From the NCBI RefSeq assembly GCF_023571765.1, contig NZ_JAMJXC010000007.1, forward strand, positions 62,001 through 126,000: DNA of 64,000 nucleotides, written 5' to 3'. The translations under genes and the position numbers were made by a program. Source of the stretch: Xanthobacter aminoxidans (GTDB taxonomy: Bacteria > Pseudomonadota > Alphaproteobacteria > Rhizobiales > Xanthobacteraceae). Below the pieces are notes generated by a model. That model was given only the letters and a program-made list of their open reading frames with translations. It did not search any database and was not told the origin of the DNA. Shown one piece after another: positions 32,578 to 41,197 of the stretch; position 1 is the stretch's first letter; the number at the start of each line of letters is the position of its first letter.

Positions 32578-33522
32578 GTGCTGGTCTATGTCCTCAGGCG
32601 CATCGTCTATGTGATCCCCATCGTCGTCTCGGTGGCGCTGGTGTGCTTCCTTCTGGTGCACATCACCCCCGGCGACCCGCTGGTGGCGGTGCTGCCGCCG
32701 GACGCCTCGGCGGAACTCGCGGCGCAGCTGCGCGCGGCCTACGGATTTGACCAGCCGCTTCCGGTGCAGTTCGGCCTGTGGGTCTGGCATGCGCTGCATG
32801 GCAATCTCGGCACCTCCATCGCCACCGGCCGCCCGGTGCTGGCCGAGGTGACGGCGGCGGTCGGCAACACCTTCATCCTGGCGGTTTCGGCCGCCATCAT
32901 CGGCTTCGCGCTGGGGGCCTTCTTCGGCCTCATCGCCGGCTATTTCCGTAACACCTGGGTGGACAAGCTCGCCACCTCCATCGCGGTGGCCGGCGTCTCC
33001 GTGCCCCATTACTGGCTGGGCATGGTGCTGGTCATCATCTTCTCGGTGTGGCTCAACTGGCTGCCCGCCGTGGGCATGGGGCCGGGCGGATGGTCGTGGG
33101 ACTGGGAGCACATGCGCTTCCTCATCCTGCCCGCCGTCACCATGTCGGTCATCCCCATGGGCATCGTCACGCGCACGGTGCGCGCGCTCACCGGCGACAT
33201 CCTCTCGCAGGATTTCGTGGAGGCGCTGCGCTCCAAGGGCCTGCGCGAGACCCAGGTGTTCCGCCACGTGGTGAAGAACGCCTTGCCCACCGCCATCGCC
33301 GTCATGGGCCTCCAGCTCGGCTACCTGCTCGGCGGCTCGATCCTCATCGAGACGGTGTTCTCCTGGCCGGGCACGGGCTTCCTTTTGAACTCCGCCATCT
33401 TCCAGCGCGACCTGCCGCTATTGCAGGGCACGATCCTCGTGCTGGCGCTGTTCTTCGTCTTCCTCAACCTCGTGGTGGACATCGCCCAGGCGGCGATCGA
33501 CCCGCGCATCAAGAGGGCCTGA
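32578..33522 (+). CDS. ABC transporter permease (DppB family)
   Basis: This is an inner-membrane permease of a peptide/nickel-type importer. Six membrane segments are visible, from YVLRRIVYVIPIVVSVALVC at the N-terminus to FVFLNLVVDIAQAAIDPR at the C-terminus. The DppB signature FVEALRSKGLRETQVFRHVVKNALP is the EAA loop that contacts the ATPases. I chose the GTG at 32578 because AGGA lies before it and family members begin with the membrane segment here; upstream in-frame codons fall in the palindromic repeat. The stop lies two bases before the next permease start. Confidence 0.9.
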   Translation: MLVYVLRRIVYVIPIVVSVALVCFLLVHITPGDPLVAVLPPDASAELAAQLRAAYGFDQPLPVQFGLWVWHALHGNLGTSIATGRPVLAEVTAAVGNTFILAVSAAIIGFALGAFFGLIAGYFRNTWVDKLATSIAVAGVSVPHYWLGMVLVIIFSVWLNWLPAVGMGPGGWSWDWEHMRFLILPAVTMSVIPMGIVTRTVRALTGDILSQDFVEALRSKGLRETQVFRHVVKNALPTAIAVMGLQLGYLLGGSILIETVFSWPGTGFLLNSAIFQRDLPLLQGTILVLALFFVFLNLVVDIAQAAIDPRIKRA

Positions 33523-33524
33523 TC

Positions 33525-34412
33525 GTGGCGATGACCAGCGATGCCGCCCTTGAGGCGGCCCCCGTCGAGAAGGCCCGCGGCTATTGGGCGACGGTGGCCC
33601 GCCGCATCTCCCGCGACAAGGTGAGCATGGCCTGCGCGGCCATCCTCATCCTCATCGTGCTGGCGGCGATCTTCGCGCCCTGGCTCGGCCTCGCCGATCC
33701 CTACCAGGGCTCCATGATCCGCCGGCTGCGCCCCATCGGCACGCCGAACTATCCGCTCGGCACCGACGAGCTCGGCCGCGACATGCTCTCCCGCCTTGTC
33801 TATGGCGGGCGGCTCTCGCTGCTCATCGGCATATTGCCGGTGATCCTCGCCTTCGGCATCGGCACCAGCCTCGGGCTGCTGGCCGGCTATCTCGGCGGCA
33901 AGGTCAACACGATCATCATGCGCACGATCGACGTGTTCTACGCCTTCCCCTCGGTGCTGCTCGCCATCGCCATCTCGGGCGTGCTCGGGGCGGGCATCGT
34001 CAATTCCATCGTCTCGCTCACCGTGGTGTTCGTGCCGCAGATCACCCGCGTGGCGGAGAGTGTCACCACCTCGGTGCGCTCGCTCGACTTCGTGGATGCG
34101 GCGCGGGCGTCGGGCGCCTCGGCGCTCACCATCATGCGCGTGCACATGCTGGGCAACGTGCTGGGGCCGATCTTCGTCTATGCGACGGGCCTCATCTCCG
34201 TCTCCATGATCCTCGCGGCGGGCCTCTCCTTCCTCGGCCTCGGCACGCGGCCGCCGGAGCCCGAATGGGGCCTGATGCTGAACACCCTGCGCACCGCCAT
34301 CTACGTCAATCCGGGCGTCGCGGCTCTGCCGGGCGTGATGATCTTCGCCGTCTCCATCTGCTTCAACATGCTCAGCGACGGGCTGCGCAGCGCCATGGAC
34401 ATCCGCAATTGA
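33525..34412 (+). CDS. ABC transporter permease (DppC family)
   Basis: This is the second permease, DppC-like, 295 residues. It has the N-terminal cytoplasmic segment typical of DppC, the motif GTDELGRDMLSRLVYGGR and the EAA loop FVDAARASGASALTIMRVHML. It has about six membrane segments. GTG at 33525 is preferred over ATG at 33531 because AGAGGG lies 8 bases upstream. It is coupled to dppB (2-bp gap) and overlaps the next gene by 4 bases. It forms the channel with the preceding permease. Confidence 0.9.
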   Translation: MAMTSDAALEAAPVEKARGYWATVARRISRDKVSMACAAILILIVLAAIFAPWLGLADPYQGSMIRRLRPIGTPNYPLGTDELGRDMLSRLVYGGRLSLLIGILPVILAFGIGTSLGLLAGYLGGKVNTIIMRTIDVFYAFPSVLLAIAISGVLGAGIVNSIVSLTVVFVPQITRVAESVTTSVRSLDFVDAARASGASALTIMRVHMLGNVLGPIFVYATGLISVSMILAAGLSFLGLGTRPPEPEWGLMLNTLRTAIYVNPGVAALPGVMIFAVSICFNMLSDGLRSAMDIRN

Positions 34413-35470
34413 GCACCATCGAACCTCTTGAGGACCTCGGCGGACCGGCCCAGCCGCTGCTCGCCGTCAACAGCCTCACCAAGCACTTCCCCATCGGCGG
34501 CGGCCTGTTCGCCGAAAAGAAGACCGTGCGGGCGGTGGACGACGTGTCCTTCGCTGTCGCCAAGGGCGAGACGCTCGGCATCGTGGGTGAGAGCGGCTGC
34601 GGCAAGTCCACCACCGCGCGCCTGCTCATGCACCTCATGCCGCGCACCTCCGGCGAGATCCTGTTCGACGGCCAGGTCGTCGGCTACAGCCTCTCCATGC
34701 GCGAGTTCCGGCGTGGCATGCAGATGGTGTTCCAGGACAGCTACGCGTCCCTGAATCCGCGCCTCACCATCGAGGACAGCATCGCCTTCGGGCCGAAGGT
34801 CCACGGCATCCCCGACAAGGAGGCGCGGGCGCTCGCCCGCGAGCTGATGGGCAAGGTGGGCCTGCGCCCGGAAGTCTTCGCCAACCGCTATCCGCACGAG
34901 GTGTCCGGCGGCCAGCGCCAGCGCGTCAACATCGCCCGTGCCCTCGCCCTGAAGCCACGGCTCGTTATCCTGGACGAGGCAGTCTCGGCGCTGGACAAGT
35001 CGGTGGAGGCGCAGGTGCTGAACCTGCTCACCGACCTCAAGCGCGAGTTCGGCCTCACCTACGTGTTCATCAGCCACGACCTCAACGTGGTCCGCTACAT
35101 CTCTGACCGGGTGCTGGTGATGTATCTCGGGCAGGTGGTGGAGGTGGGGCCGGTGGATCAGGTGTGGGAGGCCCCTGCCCACCCCTACACGCGCGCTCTG
35201 CTCGCCGCCATGCCGGCCCTCGACCCGGACAAGCGCACCGAGACGCCGCCGCTCTCGGGCGATCCGCCCAACCCCATCGATCCGCCCGCCGGCTGCCGCT
35301 TCCACACCCGCTGCACCTTCGCGGAAGAGGTGTGCGGACGGGTGTGCCCCGCCCTCTCCCCGGCGACGCCGGGCGATACGGCGCCCGACGCCCATCTCGC
35401 CGCCTGCCACATGGTCATTCCGGGCTCCGGCCACAGCCGCGCGCCCGCCGCGACGGAGGTCGCCGCATGA
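34409..35470 (+). CDS. ABC transporter ATP-binding protein (DppF/OppF-like)
   Basis: This is a peptide-type transporter ATPase. Walker A is GESGCGKSTTA, the signature is VSGGQRQRVNIARALAL and Walker B is LVILDEAVSALD. The C-terminal oligopeptide-transporter domain contains the Cys motif CRFHTRCTFAEEVC. The likely start is TTG at 34409, overlapping the dppC stop as TTGA; no ATG or GTG lies in the conserved region. At 353 residues it is full length. It is separated from its partner ATPase by the AtzG-like and amidase genes, an unusual order. Confidence 0.88.
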   Translation: MSTIEPLEDLGGPAQPLLAVNSLTKHFPIGGGLFAEKKTVRAVDDVSFAVAKGETLGIVGESGCGKSTTARLLMHLMPRTSGEILFDGQVVGYSLSMREFRRGMQMVFQDSYASLNPRLTIEDSIAFGPKVHGIPDKEARALARELMGKVGLRPEVFANRYPHEVSGGQRQRVNIARALALKPRLVILDEAVSALDKSVEAQVLNLLTDLKREFGLTYVFISHDLNVVRYISDRVLVMYLGQVVEVGPVDQVWEAPAHPYTRALLAAMPALDPDKRTETPPLSGDPPNPIDPPAGCRFHTRCTFAEEVCGRVCPALSPATPGDTAPDAHLAACHMVIPGSGHSRAPAATEVAA

Positions 35471-35682
35471 GCCAGCATCTTTCGTCTGAAGACGCCGCCG
35501 CCATCATCCGCGCCGCCGGCCTCGATCTTCCCGCCAGCGATGCCGCGCGCATCGCCTCCGGCATCTCGCCCGGCCTTGCCGCCTTCTCCGCCGTGGCCGG
35601 CACCCTGCCGTTCGATCTGGAGCCGGCGACCTTCCTCGCGGTGCAGCGGCCCTGCGCGGAGCCGAAGGAGGGCGGCCAATGA
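35467..35682 (+). CDS. AtzG-like small subunit (DUF4089-type) of the amidase
   Basis: This 71-residue helical protein resembles AtzG/DUF4089 proteins, small GatC-like subunits that stabilise AtzE-type amidases. The C-terminal FSAVAGTLPFDLEPATFLAV fits the LP-x-DLEPA pattern. It starts with an ATGA overlap to the ATPase and its stop overlaps the amidase start, so it is translated with both. AtzG is known as the partner of 1-carboxybiuret hydrolase AtzE in cyanuric acid breakdown; here the amidase substrate is not established. The assignment is by size, motif and position. Confidence 0.7.
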   Translation: MSQHLSSEDAAAIIRAAGLDLPASDAARIASGISPGLAAFSAVAGTLPFDLEPATFLAVQRPCAEPKEGGQ

Positions 35683-37121
35683 GCCTGTCGCTCCGCCCCT
35701 CCGCCGGCGCGCCGGCCGATCCGGCGCTGATGACGCTCGCGGAAGCCGCCATGGCCATCCGCGCCGGCGTGCTCTCCTCCCGCGAGGCGACGGAGGCGTG
35801 CCTCGCCCGCATCGCGCGGCTCCAGCCGGCGCTCAACGCCTTCATCGCCATCGAGCCCGAAGCGGCCCTCGCCGCCGCCGATGCGGCCGATGCCGCGCTG
35901 GCGCAGGGCGAGGTGAAGGGCCTGCTGCACGGCCTGCCCCTCGCCCACAAGGACATGTTCTACGAACAGGGCCGCGTCTCCACCTGCGGCTCGAAGATCC
36001 TGCGGGACACCGTGGCGACGACGAACTCCACGGCCCTCGCCCGCATCAAGGCGGCGGGCACGGTGCGGCTCGGCGCGCTGCACATGGTGGAATTCGCCTA
36101 TGGCCCCACCGGCCACAACGCCCATTTCGGCGCGGCGCGGAACCCGTGGAACACCGCCCATGTCACCGGGGGCTCCTCCTCCGGCTCAGGAGCGGCGGTG
36201 GCGGCGCGGCTCACCTATGGCGCGCTGGGCTCGGACACCGGCGGCTCCATCCGCATGCCGGCGCATTTCTGCGGCGTCACGGGGCTGAAGACCACGGTCG
36301 GGCTCGTCAGCCGCTACGGCGCCATGCCGCTGTCCTTCTCCCTCGACACCATCGGCCCGCTGGCCCGCACCGTGGAGGATTGCGCCATTCTGCTCGGCCT
36401 CATGGCCGGCGCCGATCCGCTCGATCCCACCACCGCCACCGCTCCGGTGCCGGACTATCTCGCCGCCGCCGAAGGCCGCCTCAAGGGCCTCACCATCGGC
36501 ATTCCCGATGCCTTCTATGTGGACGATCTCGACCCCGAGGTCGCCCGCGTGCTGGACGAGACCATCGCGACCCTGAAGCGCGGCGGCGCGCGCATCGTCA
36601 GCGTCTCGCTGCCCGACCAGATGAAGCTCTCCGGGGCCTCGCAGGTGGTGCTGAACTGCGAGGCCTCCGCTAGCCACAAGCCATGGCTCCTTGAGCGCCC
36701 GCAGGACTATGGCCCGCAGATCCGCTCCCGGCTGGAGAACGGCTTCGCCATCCCCGCCGTAACCTATCTGGAGGCGCTGCGCTGGCGTGGGCCGGCGCTG
36801 GCCGCGCATCTGGCGGCGGTCGCCGAAGTGGATGCCGTGCTCGCCCCCACCGCGCCCATGCCCGCCCCCACCATCGCCGAGACCGACACGGACGGCGGGC
36901 CGGGCGCGGAGGCGATGATCCAGCGCATCACCCGCTTCACCCGCCCGGTGAACTATCTGGGCCTGCCCACGGTGAGCCTGCCCTGCGGCTTCACCCGCAC
37001 CGGACTTCCCGTCGGCTTGCAGGTGATCGGCCGGCCGTTCGCCGAGGCGACATTGATCCGCATCGGCGCCGCCTTCCAACGCGAGACCGATTTCCATGAA
37101 CAGATGCCGGAGGAGCCATGA
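35679..37121 (+). CDS. Amidase signature family hydrolase (AtzE-like)
   Basis: This is a 480-residue amidase-signature enzyme with the Ser-cisSer-Lys triad: Lys91 in LAHKDMFYEQG, the serines of GGSSSGSGAAVAA (166-170) and the nucleophile Ser190 in DTGGSIRMPA. It overlaps the AtzG-like gene by 4 bases upstream and the ATPase gene downstream. With that partner it resembles AtzE-type amidohydrolases acting on carboxybiuret-like or ureide amides. Generic GatA-like amidases share the fold, but no GatB/GatC is nearby. Cytoplasmic; it probably acts on the imported substrate before or after the carbamoylase. Confidence 0.85.
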   Translation: MSLSLRPSAGAPADPALMTLAEAAMAIRAGVLSSREATEACLARIARLQPALNAFIAIEPEAALAAADAADAALAQGEVKGLLHGLPLAHKDMFYEQGRVSTCGSKILRDTVATTNSTALARIKAAGTVRLGALHMVEFAYGPTGHNAHFGAARNPWNTAHVTGGSSSGSGAAVAARLTYGALGSDTGGSIRMPAHFCGVTGLKTTVGLVSRYGAMPLSFSLDTIGPLARTVEDCAILLGLMAGADPLDPTTATAPVPDYLAAAEGRLKGLTIGIPDAFYVDDLDPEVARVLDETIATLKRGGARIVSVSLPDQMKLSGASQVVLNCEASASHKPWLLERPQDYGPQIRSRLENGFAIPAVTYLEALRWRGPALAAHLAAVAEVDAVLAPTAPMPAPTIAETDTDGGPGAEAMIQRITRFTRPVNYLGLPTVSLPCGFTRTGLPVGLQVIGRPFAEATLIRIGAAFQRETDFHEQMPEEP

Positions 37122-38134
37122 GCGAAGCGAACGGCACGAAAACCATGGCTGAAGCCGCAAGGCCCCTCGTCGACATCCGCGACCTCACCATCCGCTTCAC
37201 CGGCGAACGCACCGTCCATGCGGTGAATGGGGTGTCCCTCTCCCTCGGCGAGGGCGAGGTGCTGGGCCTGCTGGGCGAGTCCGGCTCGGGCAAGAGCGTC
37301 ACCATGCGTGCGCTCATGCGCCTCCTGCCCAAACGGCGCTCGGTGATCTCCGGCAGCGTGCATGTGGCGGGGCAGGATGTGCTCGCCATGGACGACGCCA
37401 CCCTCTCCGACTTCCGCGGCCGCACCGTCTCCATGATCTTCCAGGAGCCGGCGCTGGCGCTGGACCCGGTCTACACCATCGGCCGGCAGATCTCGGAATC
37501 GGTGATGCGCCACGAGGGCGCGAGCCAGCGCGACGCCACCGCCCGCGCGCTGGAGATGCTGGAGCTGGTGCGCATCCCCTCGGCGAAGCGCCGGCTGGAT
37601 GCCTATCCCCACGAGATGAGCGGCGGCATGCGCCAGCGCGCCATGATCGCCCTCGCCCTCGCCTGCCGCCCCAAGATCCTGCTGGCGGACGAGCCCACCA
37701 CCGCGCTCGATGCCACGGTTCAGATCCAGATCCTGCTGCTGCTGCGCGAGTTGCAGCGGGAGATGGGCATGTCGGTGATCTTCGTGACCCACGACATCGG
37801 TGTCGCCATCGAGATCTGCGACAAGGTGGCGGTGATGTATGCCGGCCAGATGGTGGAGACGGGCACGCTGGGCGAGATCGTCCGCACGCCGCAGCATCCC
37901 TATCCGCGCGGGCTGCTCGCCTCTACCGTTCACGGCGCGGCGCGCGGGTCGCGGCTGGAGACCATCCCCGGCACGCCGCCCTCCCTCGACAAGGCGCCTG
38001 TCGCCTGCTCCTTTGCGCCGCGCTGTGCCTTCGCGCAGCCGCGCTGCACCGTCGCGCCGCCGCCGCTCGTCCATCTCGGCCCCGGCCGCGACGTGCGCTG
38101 TGTTCTGGCTGAAACCCCCGTCCCGGTGAACTGA
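37118..38134 (+). CDS. ABC transporter ATP-binding protein (DppD/OppD-like)
   Basis: This is the second ATPase of the importer. It has Walker [12 protein letters not shown], the D-type switch region [14 protein letters not shown], the signature [17 protein letters not shown] and Walker [13 protein letters not shown]. The C-terminal peptide-transporter domain has the Cys motif [14 protein letters not shown]. Start ATG 37118 overlaps the amidase stop as ATGA; a second ATG at 37145 is possible. The gene overlaps the following carbamoylase by one base. Confidence 0.9.
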   Translation: MSEANGTKTMAEAARPLVDIRDLTIRFTGERTVHAVNGVSLSLGEGEVLGLLGESGSGKSVTMRALMRLLPKRRSVISGSVHVAGQDVLAMDDATLSDFRGRTVSMIFQEPALALDPVYTIGRQISESVMRHEGASQRDATARALEMLELVRIPSAKRRLDAYPHEMSGGMRQRAMIALALACRPKILLADEPTTALDATVQIQILLLLRELQREMGMSVIFVTHDIGVAIEICDKVAVMYAGQMVETGTLGEIVRTPQHPYPRGLLASTVHGAARGSRLETIPGTPPSLDKAPVACSFAPRCAFAQPRCTVAPPPLVHLGPGRDVRCVLAETPVPVN

Positions 38135-39384
38135 TGACCGCCTACGCCTCCAACCTCACGATCAATGCCGACCGCCTCTGGAGCACGATCATCGAAACCG
38201 CCCGCTTCGGCGGCACGGAGAAGGGCGGCGTGCGCCGTCTCACTCTGTCGGAGGAGGACCGGCAGGTGCGCGACTGGTTCCGCGCCGCCTGCGAGGCCGC
38301 CGGCTGCACCGTCACCGTGGACGGCCTCGGCAACATGTTCGCTTTGCGGCCGGGGAAGGACATGACCAAGCCACCGCTCGGCATCGGCTCCCACCTCGAC
38401 ACCCAGCCCACTGGCGGCAAGTTCGACGGCGTGCTGGGCGTGATGGCGGCGCTGGAGGTGGTGCGTACTCTCAACGACGCCGGCATCGAGACCGAGACGC
38501 CCCTCTGCGTCTGCAACTGGACCAACGAGGAAGGCTCCCGCTTTGCCCCGGCCATGATGGGCTCGGCGGGCTACGTGGCGGACCTGCCGGTTTCCGACAT
38601 CCTCGCCCGCACCGATGCGGACGGGATCTGCGTCGGCGCGGCGCTGGACGCCATCGGCTATCGTGGGCCGGAAGAGGTGGGCGCGCAGAAATTCTCGGGC
38701 TTCCTCGAACTCCACATCGAGCAGGGGCCGATCCTGGAGGCGGAAGGCCTCCCCATCGGCGTGGTGGAGCACGGCCAGGGCATCATCTGGTACGATGGCC
38801 GCATCTCCGGCTTCGAGAGCCATACGGGCTCCACACCCATGCATCTGCGCAAGGATGCGCTCGCCGCTTTGTCCGAGATCGTGCTGGCCATCGAAGCCCT
38901 CGCCAAGGCGCACGGGCCGAACGCGGTGGGCAGTGTCGGCGAGGCGGTGATCGCGCGGCCCTCGCGCAATGTGATCCCCGGCGAGATCGCCTTTTCCGGC
39001 GAATTCCGCACCCCCGACGCCGGCATTCTCGCTGCCCTCGACAAGGCGCTTCAGGAGCAGGTGAAGGAGATCGCCGCGCGGCGGAAGGTGGACATCCGCC
39101 TCGACACCATCTGGCGCAAGGAGCCCACCCATTTCGACCCGGCCATGACCGGCGCCATCGCCGCCGCCGCCGACCGGCTGGGCCTGCCGCACCGGCCCAT
39201 CGTGTCGGGGGCGGGGCATGACAGCTTCCACCTCGCCACCGTGGTGCCCACCGCCATGGTCTTCGTGCCGTGCAAGGACGGCGTGAGCCACAACGAGCTG
39301 GAATCCGCCAAGCCGGAGGAGTGCGCCGCTGGCGCCAACGTGCTGCTGCACGCGGTGCTCGCGGTGGCGGGCGGCGGCGCGTGA
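38134..39384 (+). CDS. N-carbamoyl-amino-acid hydrolase / allantoate amidohydrolase family
   Basis: This is a 416-residue M20-type binuclear metallohydrolase of the hydantoinase/carbamoylase group, which includes N-carbamoyl-L-amino acid hydrolase, beta-ureidopropionase and allantoate amidohydrolase. Metal ligands and surroundings are present: H87 in GIGSHLDTQPTGG, D98, the NEEGSRF pair (132-133), H194 in LELHIEQGP and the C-terminal His in DGVSHNELE. The GHDSFHLA motif binds substrate. It releases ammonia and CO2 from a carbamoyl group. It is coupled on both sides to the transporter ATPase and the lyase. Which of the three activities applies cannot be read from sequence. Confidence 0.88.
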   Translation: MTAYASNLTINADRLWSTIIETARFGGTEKGGVRRLTLSEEDRQVRDWFRAACEAAGCTVTVDGLGNMFALRPGKDMTKPPLGIGSHLDTQPTGGKFDGVLGVMAALEVVRTLNDAGIETETPLCVCNWTNEEGSRFAPAMMGSAGYVADLPVSDILARTDADGICVGAALDAIGYRGPEEVGAQKFSGFLELHIEQGPILEAEGLPIGVVEHGQGIIWYDGRISGFESHTGSTPMHLRKDALAALSEIVLAIEALAKAHGPNAVGSVGEAVIARPSRNVIPGEIAFSGEFRTPDAGILAALDKALQEQVKEIAARRKVDIRLDTIWRKEPTHFDPAMTGAIAAAADRLGLPHRPIVSGAGHDSFHLATVVPTAMVFVPCKDGVSHNELESAKPEECAAGANVLLHAVLAVAGGGA

Positions 39385-39854
39385 GGCCTCTCGTCCCACG
39401 TTCGCTGACGGGGGAGGCCTTCGCGCCCTATGGCGAGGTGCTGGCGGTGCCGCAGACGGTGGGTATGCGCACGTCGTTCAACACCGTCCTCGCGAACCTG
39501 CGGCCCGATGTTCCGGCCTGCCTCTCCCTCATCCTCGCCGCGCCGGTTCCTCAGCCGGTGAGGATCGAGGTGATCGAGCGGCATGTCTTCACCTCCCAGA
39601 GCATCGTGCCGATGGCGACAGCCCGCTGGGTGATTGTGGTGGCGCCGGGCGCCGCCGGGGACGGGCCGGACCTGGCGGCGGCGGAGGCCTTCCTGCCCAC
39701 GCCGGGACAGGGCATCACGCTGGCGCCGGGCACCTGGCACGCGCCGTTGACGGTGCTCGATGCCCCCGCCCCGTTCGCATTCCTCATGTGGCGCAACCAC
39801 GCGACGGACGACGAAGAGATCATCGCCATTCCTCCGATGGCGGTGGCGGTTTAG
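39381..39854 (+). CDS. Ureidoglycolate lyase family protein
   Basis: This 157-residue cupin-like protein belongs to the AllA (ureidoglycolate lyase) family, which splits ureidoglycolate to glyoxylate and urea. Family marks are ERHVFTSQSIVPMA, the PGQGITLAPGTWHAPL segment and a final FLMWRN. The start is GTG at 39381, overlapping the carbamoylase stop as GTGA. It is the last gene of the operon and suggests the substrate is allantoin-derived or closely related. Specificity within the family varies, so the symbol is left empty. Confidence 0.82.
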   Translation: MRPLVPRSLTGEAFAPYGEVLAVPQTVGMRTSFNTVLANLRPDVPACLSLILAAPVPQPVRIEVIERHVFTSQSIVPMATARWVIVVAPGAAGDGPDLAAAEAFLPTPGQGITLAPGTWHAPLTVLDAPAPFAFLMWRNHATDDEEIIAIPPMAVAV

Positions 39855-39860
39855 CGCCGC

Positions 39861-41009
39861 TCACGCCTCGGCCAGTCGCTCCCGTCCGCGTTTGCGAATG
39901 AAGCGCAGCCCATCCAATACCGGGCGTTCCACCGCGACGAGGAACAGGCTGGCGCAGGCGAAGGCGGCGAGGGCTGTAACCGCGAAGAGCAGCGCGAGCC
40001 CTCCGACGCCCACGGGCGCGAAATGCACGAAGGCCCAGGCGGCCGGCCCCACGATCAGCGGCACATGCACCAGATAGAGCGGAAACGAGAGCGCGCCGAG
40101 ATGCTGCAGCGCCGGTCGCTCGAACAGGTCCCGCAGCCACGGCGTGGTGAGGAACGAGACGATGACGAGCAGCGCCCCGGCCTCCCGCCAGCCGTCGCCG
40201 CCGAGGCGGGACAGCACGGCATCGGCAAGGCCCGGCCCGTCCGCATGGCCGGGATAGGTGGCGCCGAGGACGAGACCGAGGAGCGCGAGAAGCGTGCCCC
40301 GCATCGGCATCGGCTTCAGCCAGCCGCGCAGCTCGAACAGCAGCGCCCCGCCGCAGAAGGCCGCGAGCGAGAAATCGACAGCAATCCCGAGGCCAAGGCC
40401 CCCCGCCACCAGCGCCGGCACCCGCGCCCGCCCCCGCACGAGGGCATAGCCGCCATAGATGAGGATCGAGCCCATCAGCTCGATGCGCATGGTCCAGAGC
40501 GGGTTATTGAACAGCGGCTTGCCCGTCTCCACGAACACCTGCACCGCCCCTTCCCACGCCGCCTGCCATAGGGGCGGAATGGGCGGCTGGTGGGTCCAGC
40601 GAAACCACGTACTGCCGGAGAGCGCCTGCGCCGCGTTTCCGGCATCGGGAAAGCCGGCGATCCAGACCCATGCGATGAGCGAGGCGGCCAGCGCCGGCAG
40701 GGCGAGGCGGAAATATCTGAGGCCGATCAGCAGCGGCGCTTCCTTCAGCGTCCGTGGCGCCGAGGCGGCCAGCACGAAGCCGCTCAGGGCGAAGAAGACG
40801 GCCACGGAGAAATGCCCGTTCCACAGCACCGCCAGCGGCGTGTCGGAGACAGAGAAGCCGGTGCGGCCCCAGGAGCGGAAGGGGCCGGGCGTGAAGGCGT
40901 AGAAGAAATGGAAGATCGCCACCGTGCAGGAGGCGAAGCCGCGCAAGCCATCGAGGCTGGTGACGCGGCCGAGGGGAGGCTCGATGAGGTGCGTTTCGGA
41001 AACAGGCAT
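39861..41009 (-). CDS. Acyltransferase-3 family membrane protein
   Basis: This is an integral membrane acyltransferase-3 protein (OafA/NodX-type), which transfers acyl groups to extracellular sugars or lipids. The N-terminal signature LDGLRGFASCTVAIFHFFYAF contains the catalytic histidine, and VFFALSGFVLAAS follows. Around ten hydrophobic segments are predicted. The start chosen is ATG at 41009 (MPVSETHLIE); the frame remains open for over 100 further codons upstream without homology. It is convergent with the ureide operon (6-bp gap) and does not share its theme. The target molecule is unknown. Confidence 0.82.
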   Translation of the reverse strand: MPVSETHLIEPPLGRVTSLDGLRGFASCTVAIFHFFYAFTPGPFRSWGRTGFSVSDTPLAVLWNGHFSVAVFFALSGFVLAASAPRTLKEAPLLIGLRYFRLALPALAASLIAWVWIAGFPDAGNAAQALSGSTWFRWTHQPPIPPLWQAAWEGAVQVFVETGKPLFNNPLWTMRIELMGSILIYGGYALVRGRARVPALVAGGLGLGIAVDFSLAAFCGGALLFELRGWLKPMPMRGTLLALLGLVLGATYPGHADGPGLADAVLSRLGGDGWREAGALLVIVSFLTTPWLRDLFERPALQHLGALSFPLYLVHVPLIVGPAAWAFVHFAPVGVGGLALLFAVTALAAFACASLFLVAVERPVLDGLRFIRKRGRERLAEA

Positions 41010-41197
41010 CAGGCAGGCATCGGGGCAGCAAGCGGGAGCCGGACCGTAGCCCCGCCGGGGACGCGGGTCCATCACCCCCGCCGCCGGGCACCGGACTAAC
41101 CCGGGCACCCATCCCGCTGCCTGCTCCCGCCGACGCATGAGCCTTCCGGTCAGGCCGGAGGCCGACGGCGTAACGGGGAGCCGGCGGCGTAGCGCTG

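Noticed and set aside
30565-33267. 900-codon open frame antisense to the binding-protein and permease genes
   Set aside because: Same artefact; composition is His/Gly/Arg/Leu-rich with no recognisable motif, and the opposite strand encodes clear ABC proteins.
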